In this document: piece after piece, positions 19,129 to 27,022 of the stretch
How positions within the stretch are numbered: the stretch's first letter is position 1
Layout of the letters: every line of letters starts with the position of its first letter
Assembly: GCA_902593125.1 (NCBI GenBank)
Contig: CACJGU010000010.1
Coordinates: forward strand, 1-40,713
Origin: an uncultured Alphaproteobacteria bacterium
GTDB taxonomy: Bacteria; Pseudomonadota; Alphaproteobacteria; HIMB59; GCA-002718135
Length of the DNA: 40,713 bases
Direction: 5' to 3'
The notes under the pieces: model-generated
Seen by the model: only the letters and a program-made list of their open reading frames with translations
What the model was told of the DNA's origin: nothing
The model's database searches: none
Made by a program: the position numbers and the translations under genes

Positions 19129-19893
19129 TTATTCGACTTTAATCTTTCCTGATTCGTGTAACTGTATCATTTTTTTAACTAATTCTTCACGCGATATTTG
19201 ATTTTTTAAAAATTCTCCTACAACCTCACCTCTATCTAAAATTATAAATCGATCAGCTGCGCCATATACATGAATTATATTATGATCGATAAAAATAGCA
19301 GATTTGTTTTCATTTTTTAATCCTTTAACAAAATTTAGAACCTTCTCTGTTTCTTGTATAGATAACCCCATAGTTGGCTCATCTAATACTATTAAATCTG
19401 AATTAAAATATAAAGATCTTCCAAAAGCAACACCTTGCTTTTCACCACCTGATAAACCCATGACTTGAGAGTCAACAGTTATTGCTTTAGATGTAAATCC
19501 AATATAGTCTCTTAAAATACGCTCAGCCTCTTTTCTTTGTTGTCTAATTTTTAAAAAACCAAATGAATTAGTTATTTCTCTACCTGCAAATATATTCCTA
19601 TAAAGTTCTTGTTGGTCACACAGTGCTCTTTCTTGGTAAACAGCTTCAATACCCATTTTTCTAGACTGAGAAACAGATTTAATTTCAACTTCACTTTCTT
19701 TAAAAAAAATTTTTCCTGAATTAGGTCTATGAACACCAGTAATAACTTTAATTAGGGTTGATTTTCCTGCACCATTATCACCTATTAAGGCAACTACTTC
19801 GCCTTTGTTAATAGTTATATTTACATCTTTGAGTACTTTGACATTACCAAAGTTTTTATAAATATTTTCTAATTTTAAAAGTTCTGTTGACAT
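19129..19893 (-). CDS. Sugar ABC transporter ATP-binding protein, single NBD
   Basis: This 254-residue cytoplasmic ATPase powers the adjacent permease. Walker A is GDNGAGKSTLIK (about 38-49), the signature is LSGGEKQGVAFGR and Walker B is LIVLDEPTMGLS. Unlike the two-domain RbsA-type ATPases elsewhere in the window it has a single nucleotide-binding domain, so two copies must act together, as in the fructose FrcA type. A 12-base perfect hairpin lies between the binding-protein gene and this start. Substrate is unknown. Confidence 0.93.
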   Translation of the reverse strand: MSTELLKLENIYKNFGNVKVLKDVNITINKGEVVALIGDNGAGKSTLIKVITGVHRPNSGKIFFKESEVEIKSVSQSRKMGIEAVYQERALCDQQELYRNIFAGREITNSFGFLKIRQQRKEAERILRDYIGFTSKAITVDSQVMGLSGGEKQGVAFGRSLYFNSDLIVLDEPTMGLSIQETEKVLNFVKGLKNENKSAIFIDHNIIHVYGAADRFIILDRGEVVGEFLKNQISREELVKKMIQLHESGKIKVE

Positions 19894-19900
19894 AATTGTT

Positions 19901-19928
19901 TACAAACCTGCCTAAAGGCAGGTTTGTA
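19901..19928 (-). other. Intercistronic hairpin after the binding-protein gene (ABC system 1)
   Basis: TACAAACCTGCC (19901-19912) and GGCAGGTTTGTA (19917-19928) form a perfect 12-base stem with a 4-base loop. It sits 9 bases past the binding-protein stop and 7 bases before the ATPase start, and has no U-tract. It is well placed to protect the upstream mRNA from decay, or to limit translation of the ATPase by including its upstream AGG. Confidence 0.7.
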
Positions 19929-19937
19929 GTTATATAT

Positions 19938-20918
19938 TTATCTAATTTGAACTGCAGCCAATGGCGCTATTGCTTCAACATTATCTGCCGTAACAAATGC
20001 CGCCCCAGTGTCCATAGCTAGTCCAGCCATACCATATTTTGTACTTAAAAAGAGTTGTACAATTGGAATATATCCTTGAATGAAAGGCTGTTGATCAATT
20101 ACAACATCAATATAGCCAGAATTTATTCCATCAACAATAGGTGCAGATAAATCAAATCCTGCTCCACATACTTCTTCTGTACCATGTCCAGCTGCTTTCA
20201 TGTATGTTGGTAAACTTGCAGTTAAACCACCATGATCAGTAATAGCCATTTTAATGTCTGGATTAGCACTATAAGTTGAAACATACATTGGTGTTCCTTG
20301 AGATGCATCTGAGTTGACATTATCAGGAATCTCTTGATACACAACTTCTACGCCCATATCTTCAACACCTGCAATTGCTCCCTTAGTTCTTTCACCTCTG
20401 TTTGGCATACTTGCTAGTCCCCAAATAAAAGCTTTATCTCCAGCTTGTAATCCACAAACTTCAACAGCTTTTTTACCTAGGTTGTAACCAGCATCAAACA
20501 AGTCTGCACCTGCATAACCAAAACCTTCAGTTTTATATTCTGATTCCAAATCTGGAAGAGGTGTGTTCATTGTTGTAATAACAATACCCATTTCTCTTGC
20601 CTCCTTAATAATAGGTCTCATAGCTTCATCACCAGGGAAACCATAAATAGCAATACCGTCAGGTTGAAGCGCAACAGCTTCTTTAAATTGCTTAATCATG
20701 ATTTCAGAGTTCCACTGTGACCAGTAATAGTCTACATCACAACCAGTGTGTTCTGCAGCAGCTACTGCTCCATTATAAACTATTGTTCCAAATGGCCCTC
20801 CTTCAGGTCCACCTGGAAAGAATATGAACTTCTTGTCGCAAGTATAGTCGTTTTTTGCTAATGCTGAACCCGCTGTAAAAGCAAAGAAAACAGCAATTAA
20901 AGATAATAATTTTTTCAT
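19938..20918 (-). CDS. Periplasmic sugar-binding protein (ABC system 1)
   Basis: This type I periplasmic binding protein has 326 residues. A signal peptide runs to about residue 21 (FTAGSALA). The mature protein contains LQPDGIAIYGFPGDEAMRPI and EAREMGIVITTMNTPLPD, the hinge-side strands seen in RbsB-like proteins. It holds at least four cysteines (in YTCDKK, TGCDVD, VEVCGL and EEVCGA), which could form two disulfides in the periplasm. A strong GGGAGG site (complement of 20923-20928) precedes the ATG. It is first in its operon, and the divergent desaturase operon begins 183 bases away, so the two units may share a control region. The ligand is unknown; a monosaccharide is likely. Confidence 0.9.
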   Translation of the reverse strand: MKKLLSLIAVFFAFTAGSALAKNDYTCDKKFIFFPGGPEGGPFGTIVYNGAVAAAEHTGCDVDYYWSQWNSEIMIKQFKEAVALQPDGIAIYGFPGDEAMRPIIKEAREMGIVITTMNTPLPDLESEYKTEGFGYAGADLFDAGYNLGKKAVEVCGLQAGDKAFIWGLASMPNRGERTKGAIAGVEDMGVEVVYQEIPDNVNSDASQGTPMYVSTYSANPDIKMAITDHGGLTASLPTYMKAAGHGTEEVCGAGFDLSAPIVDGINSGYIDVVIDQQPFIQGYIPIVQLFLSTKYGMAGLAMDTGAAFVTADNVEAIAPLAAVQIR

Positions 20919-21101
20919 TATTCCTCCCTAAATTATGTATTAATAATTTTAACTTATAAGGAAAAACCAAATAATACAAAGATAATTTATAATATATTTA
21001 AGCATTATTTATAATTGAAACAGGATGCCGCAGGGGATGTGTTATAAAATAAAGTTGATTTTATTATTAATAAATTTAATAATTTAGATGTTTATAAGAA
21101 T

Positions 21102-22082
21102 ATGGAAGTAGATCTAAATAATTGGTATCGATGCAAGATAGATAAAAGAGAATTTAAAAAACTTTGCAAGAAATCTGATTGGCAAGGTTTCAAGCACATG
21201 ATTATTTATTTCTCTGCATTGTTTTTCTTTGGTTATTTAGCTTATGCAACTTGGGGCACCTGGTGGTGTTTGCTTTTTTTCTTTATTTATGGAAATATAT
21301 GGGGATGTGCTGATGCTCTCTGGCATGAAACTGGACATAGAACTGCATTTAAAAGTAAATTTTGGAATGATTTCTTTTATTATATTGCTAGTTTCATGGA
21401 CAACTTTGAACCTATTAGATGGAGATACTCTCATTTTCATCATCACTCTCATACAATCTTTACAGATCCACTTGATTTTGAAATCCATGTTCAAAAACCT
21501 ACTGATTTAATAATGTTTTTCTCATGGTATGTTCCATTCTCAGGTTTTATATTTTTTACTAAATCACTTCATTGGGAAACTCTAAAACATGCTTTTGGTG
21601 TTACTACGGAGGTTATGAAAGTTTGTATACCAGAAAAAGAAAGATCTAAATGTAGATGGTCTGCTAGAAGTCATGTTTTTATATGGGTAGCAACTATAGT
21701 TGTATCTATCTATTTTCAATCTTGGTTACCATTACTGTTTATTGTATTGCCGAATTTCTATGGCAAAACTTTGATATCTTTATTTGGTTTAACTCAACAT
21801 GCAGGTTTGCAAGAAAATGTTAAAGATCATAGATACACAACAAGAACAGTCAAATTAAATCCAATCTTCAGTTTTTTATATTGGCAAATGGAATATCACA
21901 TTGAGCATCACATGTTTCCACAGGTACCATCTTATAACTTACCTAAGTTACATGAGCTATTAAAAGATCAAATGCCTCCTGCAAGAAAGGGTTTGTGGGG
22001 AGCATATAAAGAAATTCTTCCTGCGATGTTTAAACAAGCTAAGGATCCACATTACAAAATTGCAGTTTCAATTCCTGCGTGA
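21102..22082 (+). CDS. Membrane fatty acid desaturase-family di-iron protein
   Basis: The 326-residue membrane protein has the three histidine boxes of the desaturase/hydroxylase superfamily: HETGH at 75-79, HFHHH at 111-115 and HIEHH at 266-270, plus H233 in TQHAG. These eight or more histidines bind two irons that activate O2. Hydrophobic segments lie around 32-66, 136-153 and 193-220. Family members desaturate or hydroxylate lipids, alkanes, carotenoids or small molecules. Here the stop overlaps the GTG of a sugar lactonase (GTGA), and all downstream genes are sugar catabolic, so a substrate related to that pathway is conceivable but unproven. No ferredoxin or reductase gene is adjacent. 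Confidence 0.88.
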   Translation: MEVDLNNWYRCKIDKREFKKLCKKSDWQGFKHMIIYFSALFFFGYLAYATWGTWWCLLFFFIYGNIWGCADALWHETGHRTAFKSKFWNDFFYYIASFMDNFEPIRWRYSHFHHHSHTIFTDPLDFEIHVQKPTDLIMFFSWYVPFSGFIFFTKSLHWETLKHAFGVTTEVMKVCIPEKERSKCRWSARSHVFIWVATIVVSIYFQSWLPLLFIVLPNFYGKTLISLFGLTQHAGLQENVKDHRYTTRTVKLNPIFSFLYWQMEYHIEHHMFPQVPSYNLPKLHELLKDQMPPARKGLWGAYKEILPAMFKQAKDPHYKIAVSIPA

Positions 22083-22975
22083 ATAAAGCAGAATTATTTA
22101 TTGATTGTAAAAATAAGTTAGGTGAAGGTATAACTTGGGATAATGATAATCAAACCCTTTACTGGCTTGATATACCAATGCCCTCAAAGCTCTACAAACA
22201 TAATTTAGAAATTAACAATACTTTACAATTTGATATGCCGGAAATGATAACCGCTATGGCAATAAGACCAAACAATGATGTTCTAATTGCGTCCCATTAC
22301 GGTATAAATAATTTCAATACAACAAATAAAAAATTTTCCAAAATTTTAGATTTAGAGACAGAAAAACCAAATAATAGATGTAATGATGGTGCCGCTGATT
22401 TTCTTGGAAATTTCTGGGTAGGTACAATGCAAAACAATATTTCACCTGATGGCTCAGATATAGAAATTACTAAAAATTCAGGTTCTATCTATAGTATTGA
22501 TAAAGATTTTAAAGTTACAAATCATGTAAATGATATTGGAATATCCAATACGTTTGCATGGAGTCCAAACAATGATAAGTTTTATTTTACTGATACACTA
22601 ACTGGTATTATTGATGTCTATGACTATAATCATCATGAAAATAAAATTCTTAATAAGAGAGAGTTTATTAAGTTCGACAGAGGATACCCGGATGGATCAA
22701 CTGTTGACTCTGAAGGTTTTTTATGGAGCTGTCGTTGGAGTGGGTCATGTGTAGCTAGATTTGACCCAAATGGTAAACTCGATACTGTTATTGATTTACC
22801 TGTACCGAATGTTACAAGTTGTACTTTTGGAGGATCTGATCTGAAGACTTTATTTATTACAACAGCAAGAATGGGAATGACTGAAGAGGAATTGAATAAT
22901 AATCCATTAGCAGGAAGTGTATTTGCATATAATGCTTCTGTAAAAGGCAAGGCGGATTTTAAATTTGGTAGTTAA
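22079..22975 (+). CDS. SMP-30/gluconolactonase family sugar lactonase
   Basis: This metal-dependent six-bladed beta-propeller hydrolyses aldonolactones to aldonates. It is 298 residues, the usual size. Recognisable boxes are LGEGITWDNDNQTLYWLDI at the N-terminus with the first metal-ligand Glu, NRCNDGAADFLGNFWVGTM, AWSPNNDKFYFTDT, and YPDGSTVDSEGFLWSCRW with the late Asp ligand. The start is GTG, overlapping the desaturase TGA (GTGA), which indicates translational coupling. With the next SDR gene it makes up the first two steps of a non-phosphorylative sugar pathway. Which lactone it takes cannot be read from sequence. Confidence 0.92.
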   Translation: MNKAELFIDCKNKLGEGITWDNDNQTLYWLDIPMPSKLYKHNLEINNTLQFDMPEMITAMAIRPNNDVLIASHYGINNFNTTNKKFSKILDLETEKPNNRCNDGAADFLGNFWVGTMQNNISPDGSDIEITKNSGSIYSIDKDFKVTNHVNDIGISNTFAWSPNNDKFYFTDTLTGIIDVYDYNHHENKILNKREFIKFDRGYPDGSTVDSEGFLWSCRWSGSCVARFDPNGKLDTVIDLPVPNVTSCTFGGSDLKTLFITTARMGMTEEELNNNPLAGSVFAYNASVKGKADFKFGS

Positions 22976-22986
22976 AATTATTTTTT

Positions 22987-23784
22987 ATGAATAAAAGATT
23001 TTTAGATAAAGTTGTAATTGTAACTGGATCAGGCTCTGGGATTGGCCAAACAACTGCTGAACGTTTTGCAGAGGAGGGTGCAAAGGTTATCATTGCAGAG
23101 CTAGATAAATCAACTGGTAAACTAGTTGAAGAAAATATTAATAAAAAAAATAATCAAGCAAAGTTTATAGAGACTGATGTTTCAGATTTTAATTCAGTTA
23201 ATGATATGGTTAATGGTGCAGTTAAACAATTTGGTTCACCAGATATACTAATTAATAACGCTGGAATTAATGTTTTTAGTGAGCCTTTAAAGATGTCTGA
23301 TGATGAATGGAAAAGAGCATTTTCTGTTGATCTAGATGGCGTATGGTATGGTTGTAAAGCAGTTCTACCTTTTATGCTTGAAAAAGGTAAGGGCTCGATT
23401 GTTAATATTTCTTCGGTCCATGGTTTTCAAATTATACCAAATTGTTTTCCCTATCCTGTTGCAAAACATGGTGTGATAGGTCTAACTCGAGCATTAGCTG
23501 TCGATTATGCTGCAAAAGGAATAAAAATTAATTGTATATCTCCAGGATACACAGACACACCAATTTTAGAAAGATTTTTTAGTACAAAGCCAGATCCAGA
23601 AGCTGCTCGAAAGGAAGCTGAATTTAGACAACCAATTAGAAGAATGGGTACAACGACAGAAATAGCAAATACTATATTATTTATGTCCTCTGATGAATGT
23701 AATTACATGATTGGAGCAAATATAATTGTAGACGGGGGTATTACTCTTAAAATTCATGAGAATGAAGATACTGGCGCAAACTAA
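22987..23784 (+). CDS. SDR-family dehydrogenase, probable sugar dehydrogenase
   Basis: The 265-residue classical short-chain dehydrogenase has the Rossmann motif TGSGSGIG (about 14-21), NNAG, and the active-site YPVAK (Tyr and Lys four apart) preceded by ISSVHG with the catalytic Ser. PGYTDTPI after the active site is typical. The coenzyme-binding acidic residue after strand 2 (IAELDKS) suggests NAD rather than NADP. In this operon it most likely oxidises the aldose to the lactone used by the SMP-30 gene upstream. Family members have wide specificity, so this comes from context. Confidence 0.87.
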   Translation: MNKRFLDKVVIVTGSGSGIGQTTAERFAEEGAKVIIAELDKSTGKLVEENINKKNNQAKFIETDVSDFNSVNDMVNGAVKQFGSPDILINNAGINVFSEPLKMSDDEWKRAFSVDLDGVWYGCKAVLPFMLEKGKGSIVNISSVHGFQIIPNCFPYPVAKHGVIGLTRALAVDYAAKGIKINCISPGYTDTPILERFFSTKPDPEAARKEAEFRQPIRRMGTTTEIANTILFMSSDECNYMIGANIIVDGGITLKIHENEDTGAN

Positions 23785-23787
23785 CTT

Positions 23788-24942
23788 GTGAAAATTGAAA
23801 ATATAGAATTGTATTATCTTTCTATGCCTGAAATACTTGATGAGGCAGATGGAAGTCAAGATGCATTAATTGTAAAAGTAGAAGGAGGTGGTCTTCAAGG
23901 ATGGGGTGAGTGTGAAGCATCTCCTCTTACATCTATAGCTAATTTTATTTGTCCAAAATCACATTCAGCAGCTAATCCGATAAAAAACTCAGTGCTTGAT
24001 AAGGAACTGAATAACATAAATGACCTAAAAAAAATTATTCATGAAGTTAAACAAAAATCATTAATGATAGCTCAGACCCCTCATACTTTTTCAGGTATTG
24101 AAGTAGCCTTGTTAGATTTGCTAGCAAAAAAGGAGAGTACTACAATTTATTCATTGATTGGACACTCTAGTTCTCAACCAAAAATAGCTTATGCCTCCGT
24201 TTTATTTGGTAATAACCCTCAAGATACATTTAAAATTGCAAGTGATTTAAAAAAACAAAATTTTAAAGCAGTAAAATTTGGCTGGCAAAATTTTGGTTTA
24301 AATTTTTCTCAAGATCAAGAACATTTAGTTGCAGCCAGAGAAGCGCTAGGTAATGAAATCAAACTTATGATCGATGTAGGTGCAATCTGGGGTACAGATA
24401 TTGAAGAGGCATCAAAAAGATCTAAAATATTTAAAGATAATAATATTACATGGCTTGAAGAACCTTTTTATACAGATGCTTATTATGAATATAGTCAGCT
24501 TTCTTCAACATCCAACTTACCTTTAGCAGGTGGGGAATCATGTCATTCAATTGAATCTGCAAAAAATCTAATAAATTATGGTAAAGTTAAATTTATACAA
24601 ATTGATGCAGGAATAGCAGGAGGTATTTTAGCGGGAAATGAAATTTGTAATTTTGCAGAAAAAAATAAGGTTCAATATGTAAATCATACATTTACATCAC
24701 ATTTACAACTTTCCTCATCAATTCAACCATACGCAAGTTCTACATTTAGTATTTACGCAGAATATCCTATGCAATTAAAATCATTAGCTTGGGATATTAC
24801 AGAAAATCACATAACAAAAGATCATAATGGCATGATTAATTTACCACTAGATGTAGGCCATGGAATGAAAATTAACCAAAAAGCTTTAGAACAGTATAAT
24901 GTTGATGTAGAAATCTTTGTTAATAAAAAACAGTTATTTTAA
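23788..24942 (+). CDS. Enolase-superfamily (mandelate racemase/muconate lactonizing) enzyme
   Basis: The 384-residue protein has the two-domain enolase-superfamily layout. The capping domain comes first, with GGGLQGWGECEASP. The barrel follows, with AVKFGW on the second strand, metal ligands D, E, E in LMIDVGAIWG, WLEEPF and AGGESCH, then QIDAGIAGG and VNHTF giving the Asp and His of a mandelate-racemase-type dyad. Such enzymes remove the alpha proton of a sugar acid and usually dehydrate it. It starts at GTG 4 bases after the SDR stop. It is one of four sugar-acid dehydratase candidates in this window. Substrate is unassigned. Confidence 0.85.
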   Translation: MKIENIELYYLSMPEILDEADGSQDALIVKVEGGGLQGWGECEASPLTSIANFICPKSHSAANPIKNSVLDKELNNINDLKKIIHEVKQKSLMIAQTPHTFSGIEVALLDLLAKKESTTIYSLIGHSSSQPKIAYASVLFGNNPQDTFKIASDLKKQNFKAVKFGWQNFGLNFSQDQEHLVAAREALGNEIKLMIDVGAIWGTDIEEASKRSKIFKDNNITWLEEPFYTDAYYEYSQLSSTSNLPLAGGESCHSIESAKNLINYGKVKFIQIDAGIAGGILAGNEICNFAEKNKVQYVNHTFTSHLQLSSSIQPYASSTFSIYAEYPMQLKSLAWDITENHITKDHNGMINLPLDVGHGMKINQKALEQYNVDVEIFVNKKQLF

Positions 24943-24944
24943 AA

Positions 24945-26120
24945 ATGAAAATTAAAGATATTCAAACAAAAATAGTAAATGCTGAAATGCGTAACTGGGT
25001 GTTTGTAAAAGTAATAACAGACTCTGATATTTATGGATGGGGAGAAGCAACTGTTGAATGGAAAACTAGAGCGGTTGCAGGCGCAATTGAAGATTTAAAA
25101 CCATTATTAGTTGGTAAAGATCCAAGAAATATAAAGCAGAATTTTCAAATTATGACTAAACATGGCTTTTGGAAAATGGGTGTTATAGGAATGACTGCTA
25201 TTAGTGGAATTGAACACGCTCTATGGGATATATTAGGTAAAAGTTTAAATACTCCAGTTTGGCAATTACTAGGAGGAAAAGTAAGAGATAAAATAAAGAT
25301 TTATACTCATTTGGGTTTGGGAGATATGCAAGCTGTATATAGAGACACAATGGAAACTTCAAAATTAAATGATCATGCAATGTCTCTTGTCAATAATGGT
25401 TACAATTCTTTCAAAGTTGTATTTATTCCATTCACTCACTATACAAACTCAATTGGTAATTTAAAAAAAGTAAATACATTAATGGCTTCTCTTCGTGAAA
25501 CCGTAGGTGACAAAATTGATATCATGGTTGATTTTCATGGAAGATGTGGTTCTGGTATTTCTGCAATTCAATATATTAAAGAGTTAGAGCCTTATAATCC
25601 AATGTTTGTTGAAGAACCTATATTACCTGGAGATGATGATACCTTTTTACAAATAAAAAATTCAATAAATTGTCCATTAGCTACAGGTGAAAGACTAATT
25701 GGCCATCAAGAATTTGAACAACTGATATATAAAAGAGCAGTTGATATTGTTCAGCCAGATCTAAATCATTGTGGGGGATTATTAGAGGCCAAGAACATAG
25801 CAGCAGCAGCAGCAGTTGCAAATATTGGGGTAGCTCCTCATAATCCTAATGGGCCTATAGCTGGTGCTGCTGCATTACATTTTGCTGCATCAACACCAAA
25901 TCATATAATACAAGAAGTTATGGATAAATCTGTTCCTTGGTATGATGATGTCATTTCTAAATCACCAATAACCAGAGAGGGGGGATTTTGGTCTATTCCT
26001 GATACACCAGGTTTGGGAATAGAAGTAAATGAAAAAGAGGCAAATAAACACCCGTATAAGGAGGAAATCTATACACCTACAGATGCATATTTAAATGATG
26101 GGACAGTAGTAGATTGGTGA
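24945..26120 (+). CDS. DgoD-like enolase-superfamily sugar-acid dehydratase
   Basis: This 391-residue protein resembles D-galactonate dehydratase-type members. It has EDLKPLLVGKDPRNI in the cap and KMGVIGMTAISGIEHALWDI before the barrel. The metal ligands are the Asp of MVDFHGR, the Glu of FVEEPILPGDD and the Glu of ATGERL. PHNPNGPIAGAAALHFA at the C-terminal side matches the DgoD active-site loop, which holds the catalytic His. The reaction would be an aldonate to a 2-keto-3-deoxy acid. It begins 2 bases after the preceding enolase, and its stop overlaps the next start (GTGA). The exact stereochemistry of the substrate cannot be told from motifs. Confidence 0.86.
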   Translation: MKIKDIQTKIVNAEMRNWVFVKVITDSDIYGWGEATVEWKTRAVAGAIEDLKPLLVGKDPRNIKQNFQIMTKHGFWKMGVIGMTAISGIEHALWDILGKSLNTPVWQLLGGKVRDKIKIYTHLGLGDMQAVYRDTMETSKLNDHAMSLVNNGYNSFKVVFIPFTHYTNSIGNLKKVNTLMASLRETVGDKIDIMVDFHGRCGSGISAIQYIKELEPYNPMFVEEPILPGDDDTFLQIKNSINCPLATGERLIGHQEFEQLIYKRAVDIVQPDLNHCGGLLEAKNIAAAAAVANIGVAPHNPNGPIAGAAALHFAASTPNHIIQEVMDKSVPWYDDVISKSPITREGGFWSIPDTPGLGIEVNEKEANKHPYKEEIYTPTDAYLNDGTVVDW

Positions 26121-27022
26121 TAAAAAACTACCAAAAAAAAATAAACGGAATTTTTCCAATTCTTTATACTTTTTTTAATAAAGATAATTCAATTGACTAT
26201 AAATTAATGCGAGAACAGATCCTATTAATTGAAAATCAAGGCTCACAAGGTGTTGCTTGTTTAGGATTAGCAACAGAAGTTAACAAATTATCATTTAGAG
26301 AAAAAACAAAAATTATAGAATTAGTTTCATCAACAGTTTCAACAAAATTACCTAAAGCAGTAACAATTCAATCTAAAAACTTAAATGAATATAAAAAAAT
26401 GATTAATGTTGCAAAATCAAACAATGCTGATTGGTTAATCTTGCAACCTTTAGTTTCAAAAAATACTACAGATGAAGATTGTTTAAATTTTTTTAAAAAA
26501 TTAATGCCTCTTACAAAAAATACACTTACAGGTATACAGAATGCCAAGGAATATATAGGTGTTGGTTTATCAGCAAAAGATATTATAGATTTATATTCTC
26601 AATATGATAATTTTAGAGCAATAAAAGGTGAGGCATCTTCTTTTCTCATACAACAAGAAATAAAAAAATATCCAAAAGATCTTATAGTTTTTAATGGTAG
26701 AGGTGGTCAGGAGATAGTTGATAATTTTCGTGTTGGTTGTAAAGGTATTGTTCCTTGCTTAGATGGTGCTGATAAATTTATAAAAATTTATAAATTTTTT
26801 AAAAAAAATAGAATTAAAAGTGCTGAAAAAGAATATAAAAATATATTACCATATATAATATTTATTATGCAATCGATTGACTCTCTAATTTGTTACGGTA
26901 AGAGAGTATGTGCATTTAGGATGGGAGTAAAGAATGTATATGATCGCAAGCCATTTCTATCACCTACGGACTATGGAATTACAAAAACAAAAAATATTGC
27001 TAAATCCTTAGGATATTTTTAA
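26117..27022 (+). CDS. DHDPS-family lyase (probable 2-keto-3-deoxy sugar acid aldolase or dehydratase)
   Basis: This TIM-barrel Schiff-base enzyme is 301 residues from the GTG at 26117, which overlaps the upstream TGA (GTGA). A TTG at 26114 is an alternative. NGIFPILYTFFNKDNSID is the DapA-like first strand. The Schiff-base lysine is about K170 in FRAIKGEAS. The segment equivalent to the usual catalytic Tyr reads TGIQNAKEYIGVG, so that Tyr is not obvious. This resembles keto-deoxy-sugar-acid members rather than true dihydrodipicolinate synthase. It would either cleave the 2-keto-3-deoxy acid into pyruvate and an aldehyde, or dehydrate it. No semialdehyde dehydrogenase lies nearby, which slightly favours cleavage. 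Its stop overlaps the next ATG (TAATG). Confidence 0.85.
   Translation: MIKNYQKKINGIFPILYTFFNKDNSIDYKLMREQILLIENQGSQGVACLGLATEVNKLSFREKTKIIELVSSTVSTKLPKAVTIQSKNLNEYKKMINVAKSNNADWLILQPLVSKNTTDEDCLNFFKKLMPLTKNTLTGIQNAKEYIGVGLSAKDIIDLYSQYDNFRAIKGEASSFLIQQEIKKYPKDLIVFNGRGGQEIVDNFRVGCKGIVPCLDGADKFIKIYKFFKKNRIKSAEKEYKNILPYIIFIMQSIDSLICYGKRVCAFRMGVKNVYDRKPFLSPTDYGITKTKNIAKSLGYF

Noticed and set aside
26117-27022. True dihydrodipicolinate synthase (DapA) for lysine synthesis
   Set aside because: The catalytic Tyr region differs and the gene is embedded, with overlapping starts and stops, in a sugar-acid operon.
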